This document shows positions 32,107-40,668 of a stretch of DNA of 64,000 nt, piece by piece (position 1 is the first letter of the stretch; every line of letters starts with the position of its first letter). The notes under the pieces are model-generated. The model saw only the letters and a list, made by a program, of their open reading frames with translations, was not told the origin of the DNA and made no database searches. The position numbers and the translations under genes were made by a program. The DNA comes from Bin5 sp965204525 (GTDB taxonomy: Bacteria > Chloroflexota > Anaerolineae > Caldilineales > Caldilineaceae): the NCBI GenBank assembly GCA_965204525.1, contig CBDBER010000001.1:105084-169083 (forward strand). The letters run 5' to 3'.

Positions 32107-34605
32107 ATGCCGGAAACCATCGAAGCCAAAGAGCTGCAGCTTGTCAGCATCTTTGGTGAGAACTATCGTTTTGAGATCCCCGAGTATCAACGGCCCTACG
32201 CCTGGACAACCGAGGAGGCGGGCGAGCTGCTCGACGACCTTCTGCACGCGATGGGCAATGCCGAGGACGTAGGCGACGTTCCCCCCTATTTCCTGGGCAG
32301 CATCGTCATCATCAAGAACGGCCTTCAACCGCTGGCCCAAATTGTCGACGGTCAGCAACGCATAACAACGCTGACGATTCTCTTCTGCGTGCTGCGTGAA
32401 CTTGCCGCCGAGCGCGACAAGAGCGGCATAGATCGGTACGTCTATGAATCCGGCGACAAGTTCGCTGGCATTTCGGGACATTACCGTCTCGCAGTCCGCA
32501 GCCGCGACAACGATTTTTTTCAGAACAACATCCAGCAGAGGGGAAAACTCTCGGCCTCCGTCACGCGCCCTCTGGCCAGGCTGTCCGACAGCCGGAGAAG
32601 AATGCTGGAGAATGCCGGCTACTTTATGGAAGAACTGGCCAAGTATGACGAAGGGCGACGGGACACGCTCATGCAGTTTCTCGTGCAGCGCTGTTACCTT
32701 GTCGTCGTATCCACCTCGGACCGGAACTCGGCCTACCGCATCTTTTCCGTGCTGAACGACAGAGGGCTGGACCTGTCGCCGACCGACATTCTGAAGGCGG
32801 ACATTATCGGCGCACTGCCGCAGGATGTCCGCCCCCGTTATACAGCCATTTGGGAGGGGATCGAGGAGGACCTCGGCCACGATCGCTTCAGAGACCTCTT
32901 TGCCCACATACGCATGATCAGCATGAAGAGCAGCCCGCGGGGGACCTTGCAGCAGGAGTTTCAGGAGCATGTTCTCAGAGCAGCGGACGGGGAGGCATTT
33001 ATCGAGAAGGTGCTGGAGCCGTATGCTGAGGCGTATGTCACCGTGACTGGCGCAGCCTACCAAAGTCCGGACGGCTCTGGGGAAGTCAACACCTATCTGC
33101 GCTTCCTGAACCGGCTCTACAACTTCGATTGGATTCCGCCGGCGATGGCTTTCTTCAGACGACATGACAAGGACCCTGATGCCATCTTTCGCTTCGTTCG
33201 CGACCTGGAACGCCTGGCCTATAAGATGTTCATGCTGCGAGAGAACATAAATCGGCGCATACAGAGATACCGCCTCGTTCTTCTCGCCATAGATAAGCGG
33301 GAAGACCTCTTTGTCTCGGGCTCGCCTCTTCAACTCGATGCAAAAGAAAGGGCGGACCTCTTACGTGTGTTGGACGGCCCAATTTACACCCGTGGACGGG
33401 TGCCGAGGCCTCTGCTGCTGCGTCTCGATACGTTGCTGGCAGATGCCAGCGCCAGCTACGAGCACCCGATCGTCACGATTGAGCACGTACTCCCGCAGAA
33501 CCCCAAGCGGGGATCGCAGTGGTTGAGAGATTTCCCCGACGAAGAGGAGAGAAAGGAGTGGACACACAGGCTGGCCAACCTTGTTCTGCTGTCACGCACA
33601 AAGAACGTAGGGGCAAGCAACTACGACTTTGACAAGAAGAGGGGAGAATATTTTCAGAAAGGGGGCGCGGCCGCCTTCGTCCTGACTGCGTCGGTGCGGG
33701 ATGAAAGCGAATGGACGCCTGCGGTGCTGGCGAGACGCCAGAGAAGGCTCATTGACGTTTTGAAGAAGGAGTGGCGCCTCGAGGGGGCGACTCCACCGCA
33801 GTCGAGAGCGGTCAGCGGTGCCAAGGACGTAGCCGCAAACTCTATCTACGAACAGACCAGGCAACTCCTGCAACAAGGTCTGACCCTTGATGAAGTGGCC
33901 CGCCAGCGGGGACGGTCGAATAGCACTATTGTCGTCCATCTGGAGCGCCTGCTTCAGGAGAGGGATGACATCGACCTGCGCCCTTTGTTGCCCTCCGATC
34001 GTTTTGAGAAGATCCGAGCTGCCTTCAGACGGACGGGCGGAACTCACATATCACTGGTCAAGGATATCCTTGGCGACGACTACTCCTACGAGGAGAGCAG
34101 GGTGGTGCAGCTCCACCTGCAACAGCAGGAGCGCATATCTTATAGCGGCGAGCCTGCTGTGCCCGGTCGCCAAAGCGAACAGTCTGCAAGCGCGCTGCCG
34201 CCAACCCCTCCTGCGCAGGAAGCCACTGAGCGCGAGGAGCAAGCTGACGCCCCTGCTGCGCGCAGAGGCAGAAGGAGAAGATCAGGCCGTGTGGGCGCTA
34301 CCTACGAGAGGACCCGACAACTGTGGGAACAAGGCCTATCTGTTGAAGAGATGGCAGAGAAGCGGGGGCTGGCGAAGACCACCATCGTCGGTCATCTGGA
34401 CCGTCTGATAGACGATGGAGAGGAAATGGACCTTCGACCTCACTTGCCTCCGCCGGAGCGGTTTGCGGAGATCCGGAGGGCCTTTGAGGAGTCGGGCGGC
34501 ATGCTCATGGCGCCGGTCAAGAAACTGCTCGGCGATGCGTACGGCTACGACGAGATCAAGATGGTATGGGTTTTTTTGAAGCAGCAGGGGGGACTACAGG
34601 AATAG
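32107..34605 (+). CDS. GmrSD-like DUF262/DUF1524 protein with two C-terminal HTH_40-type domains
   Basis: 832 residues. Residues 1-230 are DUF262, a ParB-like nucleotide-binding fold, with YQRPYAW and the DGQQR motif (about 82). Residues 440-545 are DUF1524, an HNH nuclease with TIEHVLPQNP, LANLVLLSRTKN and NYDFDKKR. This is the layout of GmrSD-type type IV restriction enzymes, which cut modified phage DNA. Unusually, two extra domains follow (about 578-700 and 729-832), each reading like SIYEQTRQLLQQGLTLDEVA with STIVVHLERLL, and a second helical half. They match the HTH_40 helix-turn-helix otherwise seen at the C-terminus of RecQ-type helicases. An Ala/Arg linker joins them. AGGAGG precedes the ATG. 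An ssb and a recQ-like gene follow. Confidence 0.88.
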   Translation: MPETIEAKELQLVSIFGENYRFEIPEYQRPYAWTTEEAGELLDDLLHAMGNAEDVGDVPPYFLGSIVIIKNGLQPLAQIVDGQQRITTLTILFCVLRELAAERDKSGIDRYVYESGDKFAGISGHYRLAVRSRDNDFFQNNIQQRGKLSASVTRPLARLSDSRRRMLENAGYFMEELAKYDEGRRDTLMQFLVQRCYLVVVSTSDRNSAYRIFSVLNDRGLDLSPTDILKADIIGALPQDVRPRYTAIWEGIEEDLGHDRFRDLFAHIRMISMKSSPRGTLQQEFQEHVLRAADGEAFIEKVLEPYAEAYVTVTGAAYQSPDGSGEVNTYLRFLNRLYNFDWIPPAMAFFRRHDKDPDAIFRFVRDLERLAYKMFMLRENINRRIQRYRLVLLAIDKREDLFVSGSPLQLDAKERADLLRVLDGPIYTRGRVPRPLLLRLDTLLADASASYEHPIVTIEHVLPQNPKRGSQWLRDFPDEEERKEWTHRLANLVLLSRTKNVGASNYDFDKKRGEYFQKGGAAAFVLTASVRDESEWTPAVLARRQRRLIDVLKKEWRLEGATPPQSRAVSGAKDVAANSIYEQTRQLLQQGLTLDEVARQRGRSNSTIVVHLERLLQERDDIDLRPLLPSDRFEKIRAAFRRTGGTHISLVKDILGDDYSYEESRVVQLHLQQQERISYSGEPAVPGRQSEQSASALPPTPPAQEATEREEQADAPAARRGRRRRSGRVGATYERTRQLWEQGLSVEEMAEKRGLAKTTIVGHLDRLIDDGEEMDLRPHLPPPERFAEIRRAFEESGGMLMAPVKKLLGDAYGYDEIKMVWVFLKQQGGLQE

Positions 34606-34665
34606 GAAGTTGGGCGTCGCTTGCCTTCCCAACCCTTAGACCAGTACAAAGACAGGAGGATTCGG

Positions 34666-35058
34666 ATGTACCAGCAGATCACGCTGATTGGACATCTGGG
34701 CGGGGACCCGACGCTGCGCTCCATGCCGGACGGGACGCCGGTGACCTCGTTCAGGGTAGCGACACACCGTCGTTGGAGGGCCCAGGATGGGACGACGCAG
34801 GAAAGAACGGTATGGTTCGGCGTTTCGGTGATAGGACGGCAGGCTGAGCCGTGCAACCGGTATCTGACGAAGGGGCAGCGTGTGCTGGTTGTCGGTGAGA
34901 TCGAGGAGGCCAGGACCTATACCGACCGGGAGGGCAACACGCGCGCTTCGCTCGATGTGCGGGCGCGCAACGTGGAGTTTCTCACCCCGCGGGCGGAGGC
35001 GCAGGGCGTTGCGCCGGGCCCGGCGCAGGCGGGAGAAGGGGAGGAGATACCGTTTTAG
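34666..35058 (+). CDS. ssb: Single-stranded DNA-binding protein (copy 1)
   Basis: 130 residues from the ATG at 34666 (CAGGAGG upstream). Standard SSB OB-fold: MYQQITLIGHLGGDPTLR, then PVTSFRVATHRRWRAQDG, QRVLVVGEIE and YTDREGNTRASLDVRA, ending in the acidic tip GEGEEIPF that recruits partner proteins. A shorter tail than in E. coli SSB. Located between the GmrSD-like gene and the recQ-like gene, all on the plus strand with short gaps, so probably co-transcribed. A second SSB lies at 37005 and a broken one at 25479. Confidence 0.95.
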   Translation: MYQQITLIGHLGGDPTLRSMPDGTPVTSFRVATHRRWRAQDGTTQERTVWFGVSVIGRQAEPCNRYLTKGQRVLVVGEIEEARTYTDREGNTRASLDVRARNVEFLTPRAEAQGVAPGPAQAGEGEEIPF

Positions 35059-35115
35059 CGCGGCGCGCGCGGGGCGAGGCGGTCCGGTGCTGGATGAATG
35101 GGTAGGGGTATCGGC

Positions 35116-36777
35116 ATGCGTGAGCTACTCAAACGACATTTCGGCTATGACGCGTTCCTGCCGCTGCAGGAGGAGATCATCGCCACCGTTCTCGAGGGCA
35201 GAGACGCGCTGGTGCTGATGCCGACGGGCGGGGGCAAGTCGCTCTGTTACCAGTTGCCGGCGATGCAGTTTGACGGGTTGACGCTGGTGGTATCGCCGTT
35301 GATCTCGTTGATGAAGGACCAGGTGGACGCGCTCAAGGCCAACGGCATTGCGGCCGCCTTTGTCAACAGTACGCTGTCGCGACGGGACATTGAACGCGTG
35401 GAGAAGCAGGCGGAGCGGGGCACCTTGAAGATCCTCTATGTCGCGCCGGAGAGGCTTGCCCTTCCCGGCTTCTATCATTTTCTCTCCAAGCTCGATGTAA
35501 GCTTCGTAGCGGTGGACGAGGCGCATTGCATCTCGATGTGGGGGCACGGCTTCCGTCCCGACTACCGCAAGCTGGGCGAGCTGCGGCGCAGTCTGCCGGG
35601 CGTGCCATTTCTGGCGTTGACGGCGACCGCGACCGAGCGGGTGCGCGAGGATATCGTGGAGCAGCTGCACCTGGAGCGACCTGAACGGTTCGTGGCCAGC
35701 TTCAACCGCGCCAACCTCAGCTATGCGGTGCTGCCCAAGCAGGAGGACTCTTTCACCAGGCTTGAGGAGCTGTTGCAGGGGCACAAGGGCGAATCCGCCA
35801 TTATCTACTGCACTGCGCGCAGACAGACGGAGACGATGGCTTCTCGTTTGCGCAGCAGCGGTTTCGACGCGCAGCCCTATCATGCCGGGCTGGAGGACGA
35901 GGTGCGGCATGAAACCCAGGACCGTTTTGCAAGGGACCGGACCGCGATCATCGTGGCGACGATTGCGTTTGGCATGGGTATCGACAAGCCGGATATCCGG
36001 CTGCTCGTCCACTATGACCTGCCCAAGACGCTGGAGGGTTACTACCAGGAGACGGGCCGCGCGGGTCGCGACGGTCTGCCCAGCGACTGCGTTCTCTTCT
36101 TCTCCCACGACGACGTGCCGAAGCTGGAGAGGTTTATTGGGGAGATCGAGGATGACGATGCGCGGGAGAACGCGTACGGGAAGCTGGACCAGGTGATCGA
36201 GTTCTGCGAGATGCAGGCGTGCCGGCGAAGATATCTGTTGCGCTATTTTGGCGAAGAGTGGAGCGGGGGCAACTGCGGCGGGTGTGATTTCTGTCTGGCG
36301 TCCGGAGAGGAGTCCGGGGCGGCTGTGAAGGATGTCGTCATGCCTCTGCCGTCAAGGGAGCGCCCCACGGACTGGGCCCCGGCGAGGCGGAGTGAGGAGT
36401 CTGCGCCGATTCTGCTTAAGCGGTGGAAAAGCGGCAAAGAGGAGCTTTCCCTTTTCGTCAACGGGAAACGGTCAGAGGGCAGAGATGCGACGAGCCTGGT
36501 CGCGTCGGGAGAGCAGCAGTACCGGCTGCAGACGCGTCTCATGGGGCGCGCGGCAAAGGAAACTGGAGCTAAGCGGATTGCGGTGGACCTAACCGAGCAG
36601 CAGGCGTTGTTCTGGATGGTCAGAAACATCGCCGTACGCGAAGTGCGCAAAGAGCTGCGCTGGATTCGATGGCTGTTGCTGTTGCTTGGCACCTGGCTGG
36701 TCTTTCAGTTTGTGCTGGAGCAGCAGATCTGGCTTGGTTTTCAGTCGATCCTGGAGCAGTTCGGTTACCGGAACTAA
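35116..36777 (+). CDS. recQ: RecQ-like DNA helicase with hydrophobic C-terminus
   Basis: 553 residues from the ATG at 35116, which gives the normal RecQ opening MRELLKRHFGYDAFLPLQEE; an in-frame ATG at 35098 is possible. Motor motifs: MPTGGGKSLCYQLPA (Walker A), DEAHCISMWGHGFRPDY, LTATATERV, and YYQETGRAGRDG. A zinc site follows (CEMQACRRRY ... CGGCDFC). After that the usual RQC winged helix and HRDC are missing. Instead there is an unassigned domain of about 100 residues and then LRWIRWLLLLLGTWLVFQFV, a likely membrane-spanning helix. A membrane-anchored 3'-5' helicase is the inference. It follows ssb copy 1 by 57 bases. Confidence 0.9.
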   Translation: MRELLKRHFGYDAFLPLQEEIIATVLEGRDALVLMPTGGGKSLCYQLPAMQFDGLTLVVSPLISLMKDQVDALKANGIAAAFVNSTLSRRDIERVEKQAERGTLKILYVAPERLALPGFYHFLSKLDVSFVAVDEAHCISMWGHGFRPDYRKLGELRRSLPGVPFLALTATATERVREDIVEQLHLERPERFVASFNRANLSYAVLPKQEDSFTRLEELLQGHKGESAIIYCTARRQTETMASRLRSSGFDAQPYHAGLEDEVRHETQDRFARDRTAIIVATIAFGMGIDKPDIRLLVHYDLPKTLEGYYQETGRAGRDGLPSDCVLFFSHDDVPKLERFIGEIEDDDARENAYGKLDQVIEFCEMQACRRRYLLRYFGEEWSGGNCGGCDFCLASGEESGAAVKDVVMPLPSRERPTDWAPARRSEESAPILLKRWKSGKEELSLFVNGKRSEGRDATSLVASGEQQYRLQTRLMGRAAKETGAKRIAVDLTEQQALFWMVRNIAVREVRKELRWIRWLLLLLGTWLVFQFVLEQQIWLGFQSILEQFGYRN

Positions 36778-36792
36778 CGAATGGTAGGCATG

Positions 36793-37004
36793 GGACCGCG
36801 ACCGGTTCAAAGCAGGGAGAGGCAGGAGACGGGGCCGGAGGTCTCTGCGGCGGCCGTACGGTATGCGGGTCTGGGATTTCTGTTTGGGTACCTGCTGTGC
36901 GCGCTTCTGGCGGGGGCTCTGGTGTGGCAGCAGAGGGAACGACCGGATTGGGCGACGATTATCTCCACAGCCGTTAATACCCGCACTGACAGAGGAGGAG
37001 CAGG
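36793..37004 (+). pseudogene. Truncated comEA paralogue (N-terminal part only)
   Basis: Begins MGPRPVQSRERQETG and continues VRYAGLGFLFGYLLCALLAG, which is nearly identical to the start and single membrane helix of the ComEA-like protein at 40669. After WQQRERPDW the similarity stops and the frame runs into the ssb copy 2 start. The SLBB and helix-hairpin-helix parts are absent. It could still make a small membrane peptide, but it is best read as a broken duplicate. Confidence 0.7.
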
Positions 37005-37406
37005 ATGTACCAACAGCTCTTGTTGGTGGGCAGCCTGAGCGGAGACCCGAAGATGCAGTACGCGCAGGATGGGACGGCGGTGACTTCGTTCAGGGTCGAG
37101 ACGAATCGGCGCTGGCGGGCCCAGGACGGGACGACGCGGGAGAAGAGGGGCTGGTTTCGCGTTACGGCGTGGCGGCGGCTGGCGGAGAGGTGCGACCAGT
37201 ATCTGTCGCAGGGGCAGCGGGTGCTGGTAGTCGGCCGGTTGGAGGAGCCGCGCACGTGGAGCGACGAGGAGGGGAACACGCACGTATCGTTGGAGGTGGA
37301 GGCGCGCAATGTGAGGTTTCTCAGTACGCTCGGGGAGGCCCAGGCGCTGGCGCCGGGCCCCGACCTGCCGGGAGAGGGGGGCGAAGGGGAGGAGATACCG
37401 TTTTAG
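37005..37406 (+). CDS. ssb: Single-stranded DNA-binding protein (copy 2)
   Basis: 133 residues, GGAGGAGC before the ATG. OB-fold as in copy 1: MYQQLLLVGSLSGDPKMQ, then VTSFRVETNRRWRAQDG, QRVLVVGRLE and a tail ending GEGEEIPF. It differs from copy 1 in many positions but clearly is a duplicate of it. The stop is followed by the sequence block also found behind the ssb fragment at 25626, so that fragment came from this copy or its ancestor. A second SSB may serve transformation or phage-related DNA, which is inference. Confidence 0.93.
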   Translation: MYQQLLLVGSLSGDPKMQYAQDGTAVTSFRVETNRRWRAQDGTTREKRGWFRVTAWRRLAERCDQYLSQGQRVLVVGRLEEPRTWSDEEGNTHVSLEVEARNVRFLSTLGEAQALAPGPDLPGEGGEGEEIPF

Positions 37407-37610
37407 CGCGGCGCGCGCGTGGAAAGTGGACGAGCGGGATGGGTGTGCAGTATCTAAACATAAGCCATCGTTACATATGTACATATGTCCAGATAGACAC
37501 CGAGGGGGGCGCTGCTTTGCGCGCGGGCCGGGGCTGTTTGGGGCGGCTTCGCGAAGGGTGAATGGGCGGGGATGTCTCCACGGCCGCCGAGGACGAGAGA
37601 GCGGCGCATT
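37404..37610. repeat. Duplicated post-ssb sequence, copy 2 (partner 25626-25815)
   Basis: Non-coding block directly after ssb copy 2, sharing long ordered words with 25626-25815. Contains the AT-rich word TCTAAACATAAGCCATCG followed by alternating TACATATG motifs, conserved in both copies, which may be a regulatory or processing site. Confidence 0.85.
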
Positions 37611-37679
37611 CATCAAGAAGTGCGATCCCGTTAGTACTTGATGAGTGAGAGCTTGAAAGCGTCACCTCGGAGGTCTACG

Positions 37680-37997
37680 ATGAAATGGGCGGTTATTCTG
37701 GTCATTAGCACCCTGATTGGCTTCGCGGCCTTCCAGTTCATGGCTCACGCAAATCGCGTAATTGAAGGCCTGTCCGTTCAGATAAAAAGCTTGGATGAGG
37801 ATTTGAAAAGCGGTCTCGACAGTATAGAGAATCGTTTGTCCGCGCTGGAAGCACGCGTGCCCACCTTCACGCCTACGATCACGCCCACACCCACCGATAC
37901 GCCCACGCCGACCCCAACGCCTCCCCTTTCGCCGGTCAATCTGCAACTGCCTTTCTTTGCGCTCGCGTCAGTTGCGACCCCGCGTTGTCGGTGCTAG
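37680..37997 (+). CDS. Short membrane-anchored coiled-coil protein
   Basis: 105 residues from the ATG at 37680 (CGGAGG upstream). Residues 4-20 are an N-terminal hydrophobic helix (AVILVISTLIGFAAF). A coiled-coil segment follows (SVQIKSLDEDLKSGLDSIENR), then EARVPTFTPTITPTPTD-type Thr/Pro repeats and a short Cys end. The layout is that of the N-terminal half of the nuclease at 38031, without the SH3, HNH and Excalibur parts, so it may be a truncated paralogue of that gene, which starts 33 bases after it. Confidence 0.6.
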   Translation: MKWAVILVISTLIGFAAFQFMAHANRVIEGLSVQIKSLDEDLKSGLDSIENRLSALEARVPTFTPTITPTPTDTPTPTPTPPLSPVNLQLPFFALASVATPRCRC

Positions 37998-38030
37998 GAT
38001 CGTCCAAGCCATTCACCACCGGGGCGCCCC

Positions 38031-39428
38031 ATGAAAACAAGAGCGAAAATCATACTGGCTGCGCTGGCCGTCGTCTTGCTAACATCGACGATTCTGTGGG
38101 CGCAGGGCGATCTGACGCTCGAAGTCCTGGCAAACATCGTGCAGGAGTTGCGGTTGGGTCAAGTCGGTCTGGCGCAGCACGCCGACACGACTGACGACCG
38201 CTTGGCGACGGTAGAGGCGCGGGCGCCCGCGTTTACGCCAACCACAACGCCCATCATCGTCACGTTGTCGCCAGGCATCACCATCTCCACGCGGGCACCC
38301 ACGTTCACGCCAACCATAACTCCCATCCCGACAGATACTCCCGATCCGACCGATACACCCATCCCTACAGACACCCCACCACCAACAGACACGCCCGCTC
38401 CGACCGATACCCCCGTGCCTACCAACACTCCAGTGCCGACCGAGACGCCCACTCCCCGCGCCGCCTCCTTCACGGTCAACCGGGATGCCGTCAACGTTCG
38501 CGCAGGTCCTGGGACCAACTACGCCATCCTCGGCACGGTGCGGCGCGGAGAAACCTATACCCCTAATGGCCGCCTTGCTTCCGGAGAATGGCTGCGATTC
38601 ACCTTCGAAGGCAAGCAAGGGTGGGTTTACACTTCCTTGATGATCGTCGACCGGGCCGACCTGATCCGGACCGTCACAGCGCCGCCGCCCACGCCCGCGC
38701 CGCCGACAAACACGCCCGCGCCGCCGTCGACGAACACGCCTCTACCGGCAGGAGCCGACTTGGGCATTTCCATCGCCGCCGAAAATCGCTGTTCGCCCTA
38801 CAACTCCGACGACTACTCCTACCCGCAAAGCGTCGAGCCCCAGATTATCAACCGCATGGGCGGCCGCATCTACAACCCTTACACCGGCGCATACTTCGGC
38901 AGCAGGGGCGAGACCGACATTGAACATGTCGTCGCCCGCAGCGAAGCCCATGACAGCGGCCTCTGTGCCGCCAGCCTACAGATTAGGCGCAACTTCGCCC
39001 GCGACCTCGATAACCTCACCCTGGCCGACCCACACACCAACCGCCAGTTGAAAGTTGCCAAGGACTTGGCCGAATGGTTGCCCGACCTCAACCGCTGTTG
39101 GTATGTCAACCAGGTTCTCATCGTCAAACGGAAATACGGCCTCACCATGGACCAGGCCGAAGCCAACACCGCCCGGGCCGTCCTCGCTTCCTGCTCGTCG
39201 ACCAATATGATCTTCGCCGACGGCAGCGCGCCCGCGCCAACCAATACGCCGCCCCCGCCTTCCGGAGGAAACGAGAATGTCGACGCGCTCGCCATGTACG
39301 ACGACAATGGCAACGGCCGTATCACCTGCGCCGAAGCTCGCAACCACGGCATCGCACCCGTCCCCCGCGGCCACCCCGCCTACCGCTACATGAATGACCG
39401 CGACAATGACGGTGTTGTTTGCGAATAG
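38031..39428 (+). CDS. Secreted SH3b-HNH (DUF1524-type)-Excalibur nuclease
   Basis: 465 residues. Signal peptide 1-24 ending ILWAQ; heptad helix LTLEVLANIVQELRL; a long Thr/Pro repeat (period about 7-8, TDTPxPTDTP, about 95-145); a bacterial SH3 domain with VNVRAGPGTNYAILGTV and GWVYTS (about 150-205); a second linker; the HNH domain with DIEHVVARSEAHDSG (about 302) and KDLAEWLPDLNRCWY; and the Excalibur domain ITCAEARN plus RDNDGVVCE. The SH3 domain should bind the cell wall or envelope. This gives a surface-held nuclease, possibly for nutrient DNA or as part of DNA uptake. Confidence 0.9.
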   Translation: MKTRAKIILAALAVVLLTSTILWAQGDLTLEVLANIVQELRLGQVGLAQHADTTDDRLATVEARAPAFTPTTTPIIVTLSPGITISTRAPTFTPTITPIPTDTPDPTDTPIPTDTPPPTDTPAPTDTPVPTNTPVPTETPTPRAASFTVNRDAVNVRAGPGTNYAILGTVRRGETYTPNGRLASGEWLRFTFEGKQGWVYTSLMIVDRADLIRTVTAPPPTPAPPTNTPAPPSTNTPLPAGADLGISIAAENRCSPYNSDDYSYPQSVEPQIINRMGGRIYNPYTGAYFGSRGETDIEHVVARSEAHDSGLCAASLQIRRNFARDLDNLTLADPHTNRQLKVAKDLAEWLPDLNRCWYVNQVLIVKRKYGLTMDQAEANTARAVLASCSSTNMIFADGSAPAPTNTPPPPSGGNENVDALAMYDDNGNGRITCAEARNHGIAPVPRGHPAYRYMNDRDNDGVVCE

Positions 39429-39502
39429 CCGGCTTTGCGCGGTGTGTGAGCGGTTCATCTCTTTTTTCCCGGCATTTTCCTGTTGGCGAGACAGACAACG
39501 CT

Positions 39503-40471
39503 ATGGAAACCGTAAAAGTCATACTCAATCCTTACGCCGGACGGGGGCGCGGCAAGCGGGTCTCCGGGGAGATAGGCGCGGCTTTCGAGCGCGCCGGGGT
39601 CCCCTATGACCTGGTGGAAACGACCGCAGCGGGAGAGGCAATTTCGCTGGCGCGCGAGGCGCGCATGGACGGTTTTGCAGTGGTCGCGGCCGCGGGCGGC
39701 GACGGGACGGTCCACGAGGTTGTCAACGGGCTGGCGCAGGCGACAGCGGAGGAGGAGAGTGTCGCGGGACTGGCCCTCCTGCAAGCGGGAAGCGGCAACG
39801 ATTTTGCTGATCTGATCGGCGCGCCGCGCGCGTACGACGAGGCGGTTGAGGCGATCCGGCAGGGCAAGACGCGGCGCGTGGACCTGGGGCGGGTGGAGGC
39901 TTTCGACGGGCGCAACGCGGTCCGGCGCTACTTTGACAACAGTTTGGGGGTTGGTTTTGAGGCCCAGGTAACGGTTGAGAGCCGCAAGATCAAACGGCTG
40001 CGCGGGTTTGCCATCTATTTGTGGGCCGCGCTGCGGGCGCTGCGAGCGTACGAGCAGCCCCGTTTCGAACTGGGGTGGAGTGATGGAGAGGGCGCGGCGC
40101 ACCAGGCCGCCAAGCGGATGCTGCTGATCAGCATCGGCAACGGCCGCCGGGCCGGGGGCGGCTTTTATCTGACCCCGGATGCGGTGATGGATGATGGGCT
40201 GCTCGATCTGACGTTTGCCGACGCGCTTTCACGGATCGGTATATTGCGCTTGCTGCCGCGGGCGATGACGGCGACGGGTCTCTACGGCCAGAAGGCGGTC
40301 AGTTTCGGCAAGCTGCGCTCGGCCTGCATCACGGCGGGGCAGCCGGTACCGGTACACGCCGACGGCGAGGTTTTGTCGCAGGGGGTGGAGAAGTTGACCG
40401 TAACGGTGGAACCCGGCCGGTTGCAGGTCGTCGGCGTTTCGCCTGTTTACGGGCGTCTTCGGGCGGGATGA
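39503..40471 (+). CDS. Diacylglycerol/lipid kinase family protein (YegS/DagK-like)
   Basis: 322 residues from the ATG at 39503, which gives the family start VKVILNPYAGRGRGK. The catalytic-domain signature AAGGDGTVHEVVNGLA (about 65) binds ATP, followed by LLQAGSGNDFADLIG. The C-terminal beta domain is intact (RMLLISIGNGRRAGGGFYL, VHADGEVL). It would phosphorylate diacylglycerol or a related lipid alcohol at the membrane. The gene follows the nuclease stop after 74 bases and is probably under separate control. Confidence 0.92.
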   Translation: METVKVILNPYAGRGRGKRVSGEIGAAFERAGVPYDLVETTAAGEAISLAREARMDGFAVVAAAGGDGTVHEVVNGLAQATAEEESVAGLALLQAGSGNDFADLIGAPRAYDEAVEAIRQGKTRRVDLGRVEAFDGRNAVRRYFDNSLGVGFEAQVTVESRKIKRLRGFAIYLWAALRALRAYEQPRFELGWSDGEGAAHQAAKRMLLISIGNGRRAGGGFYLTPDAVMDDGLLDLTFADALSRIGILRLLPRAMTATGLYGQKAVSFGKLRSACITAGQPVPVHADGEVLSQGVEKLTVTVEPGRLQVVGVSPVYGRLRAG

Positions 40472-40668
40472 AGGCAAGACGCGCGCTGAAACGTCCTGCA
40501 GCAGTCAGCGAATTCTTTTGTTTGCGGGATGCGCCGAAGAGCGGATGGACCGTTCGCACTATGGGCTGGATGGCCGCCGCGGGGAGGTCAGGAGATGTCG
40601 CCGGCGCTGCCGAAGCGGAGTGCCTGGCCGCATGATGCCGGCCACATCTGGGAGGGATGATTGTAAGA

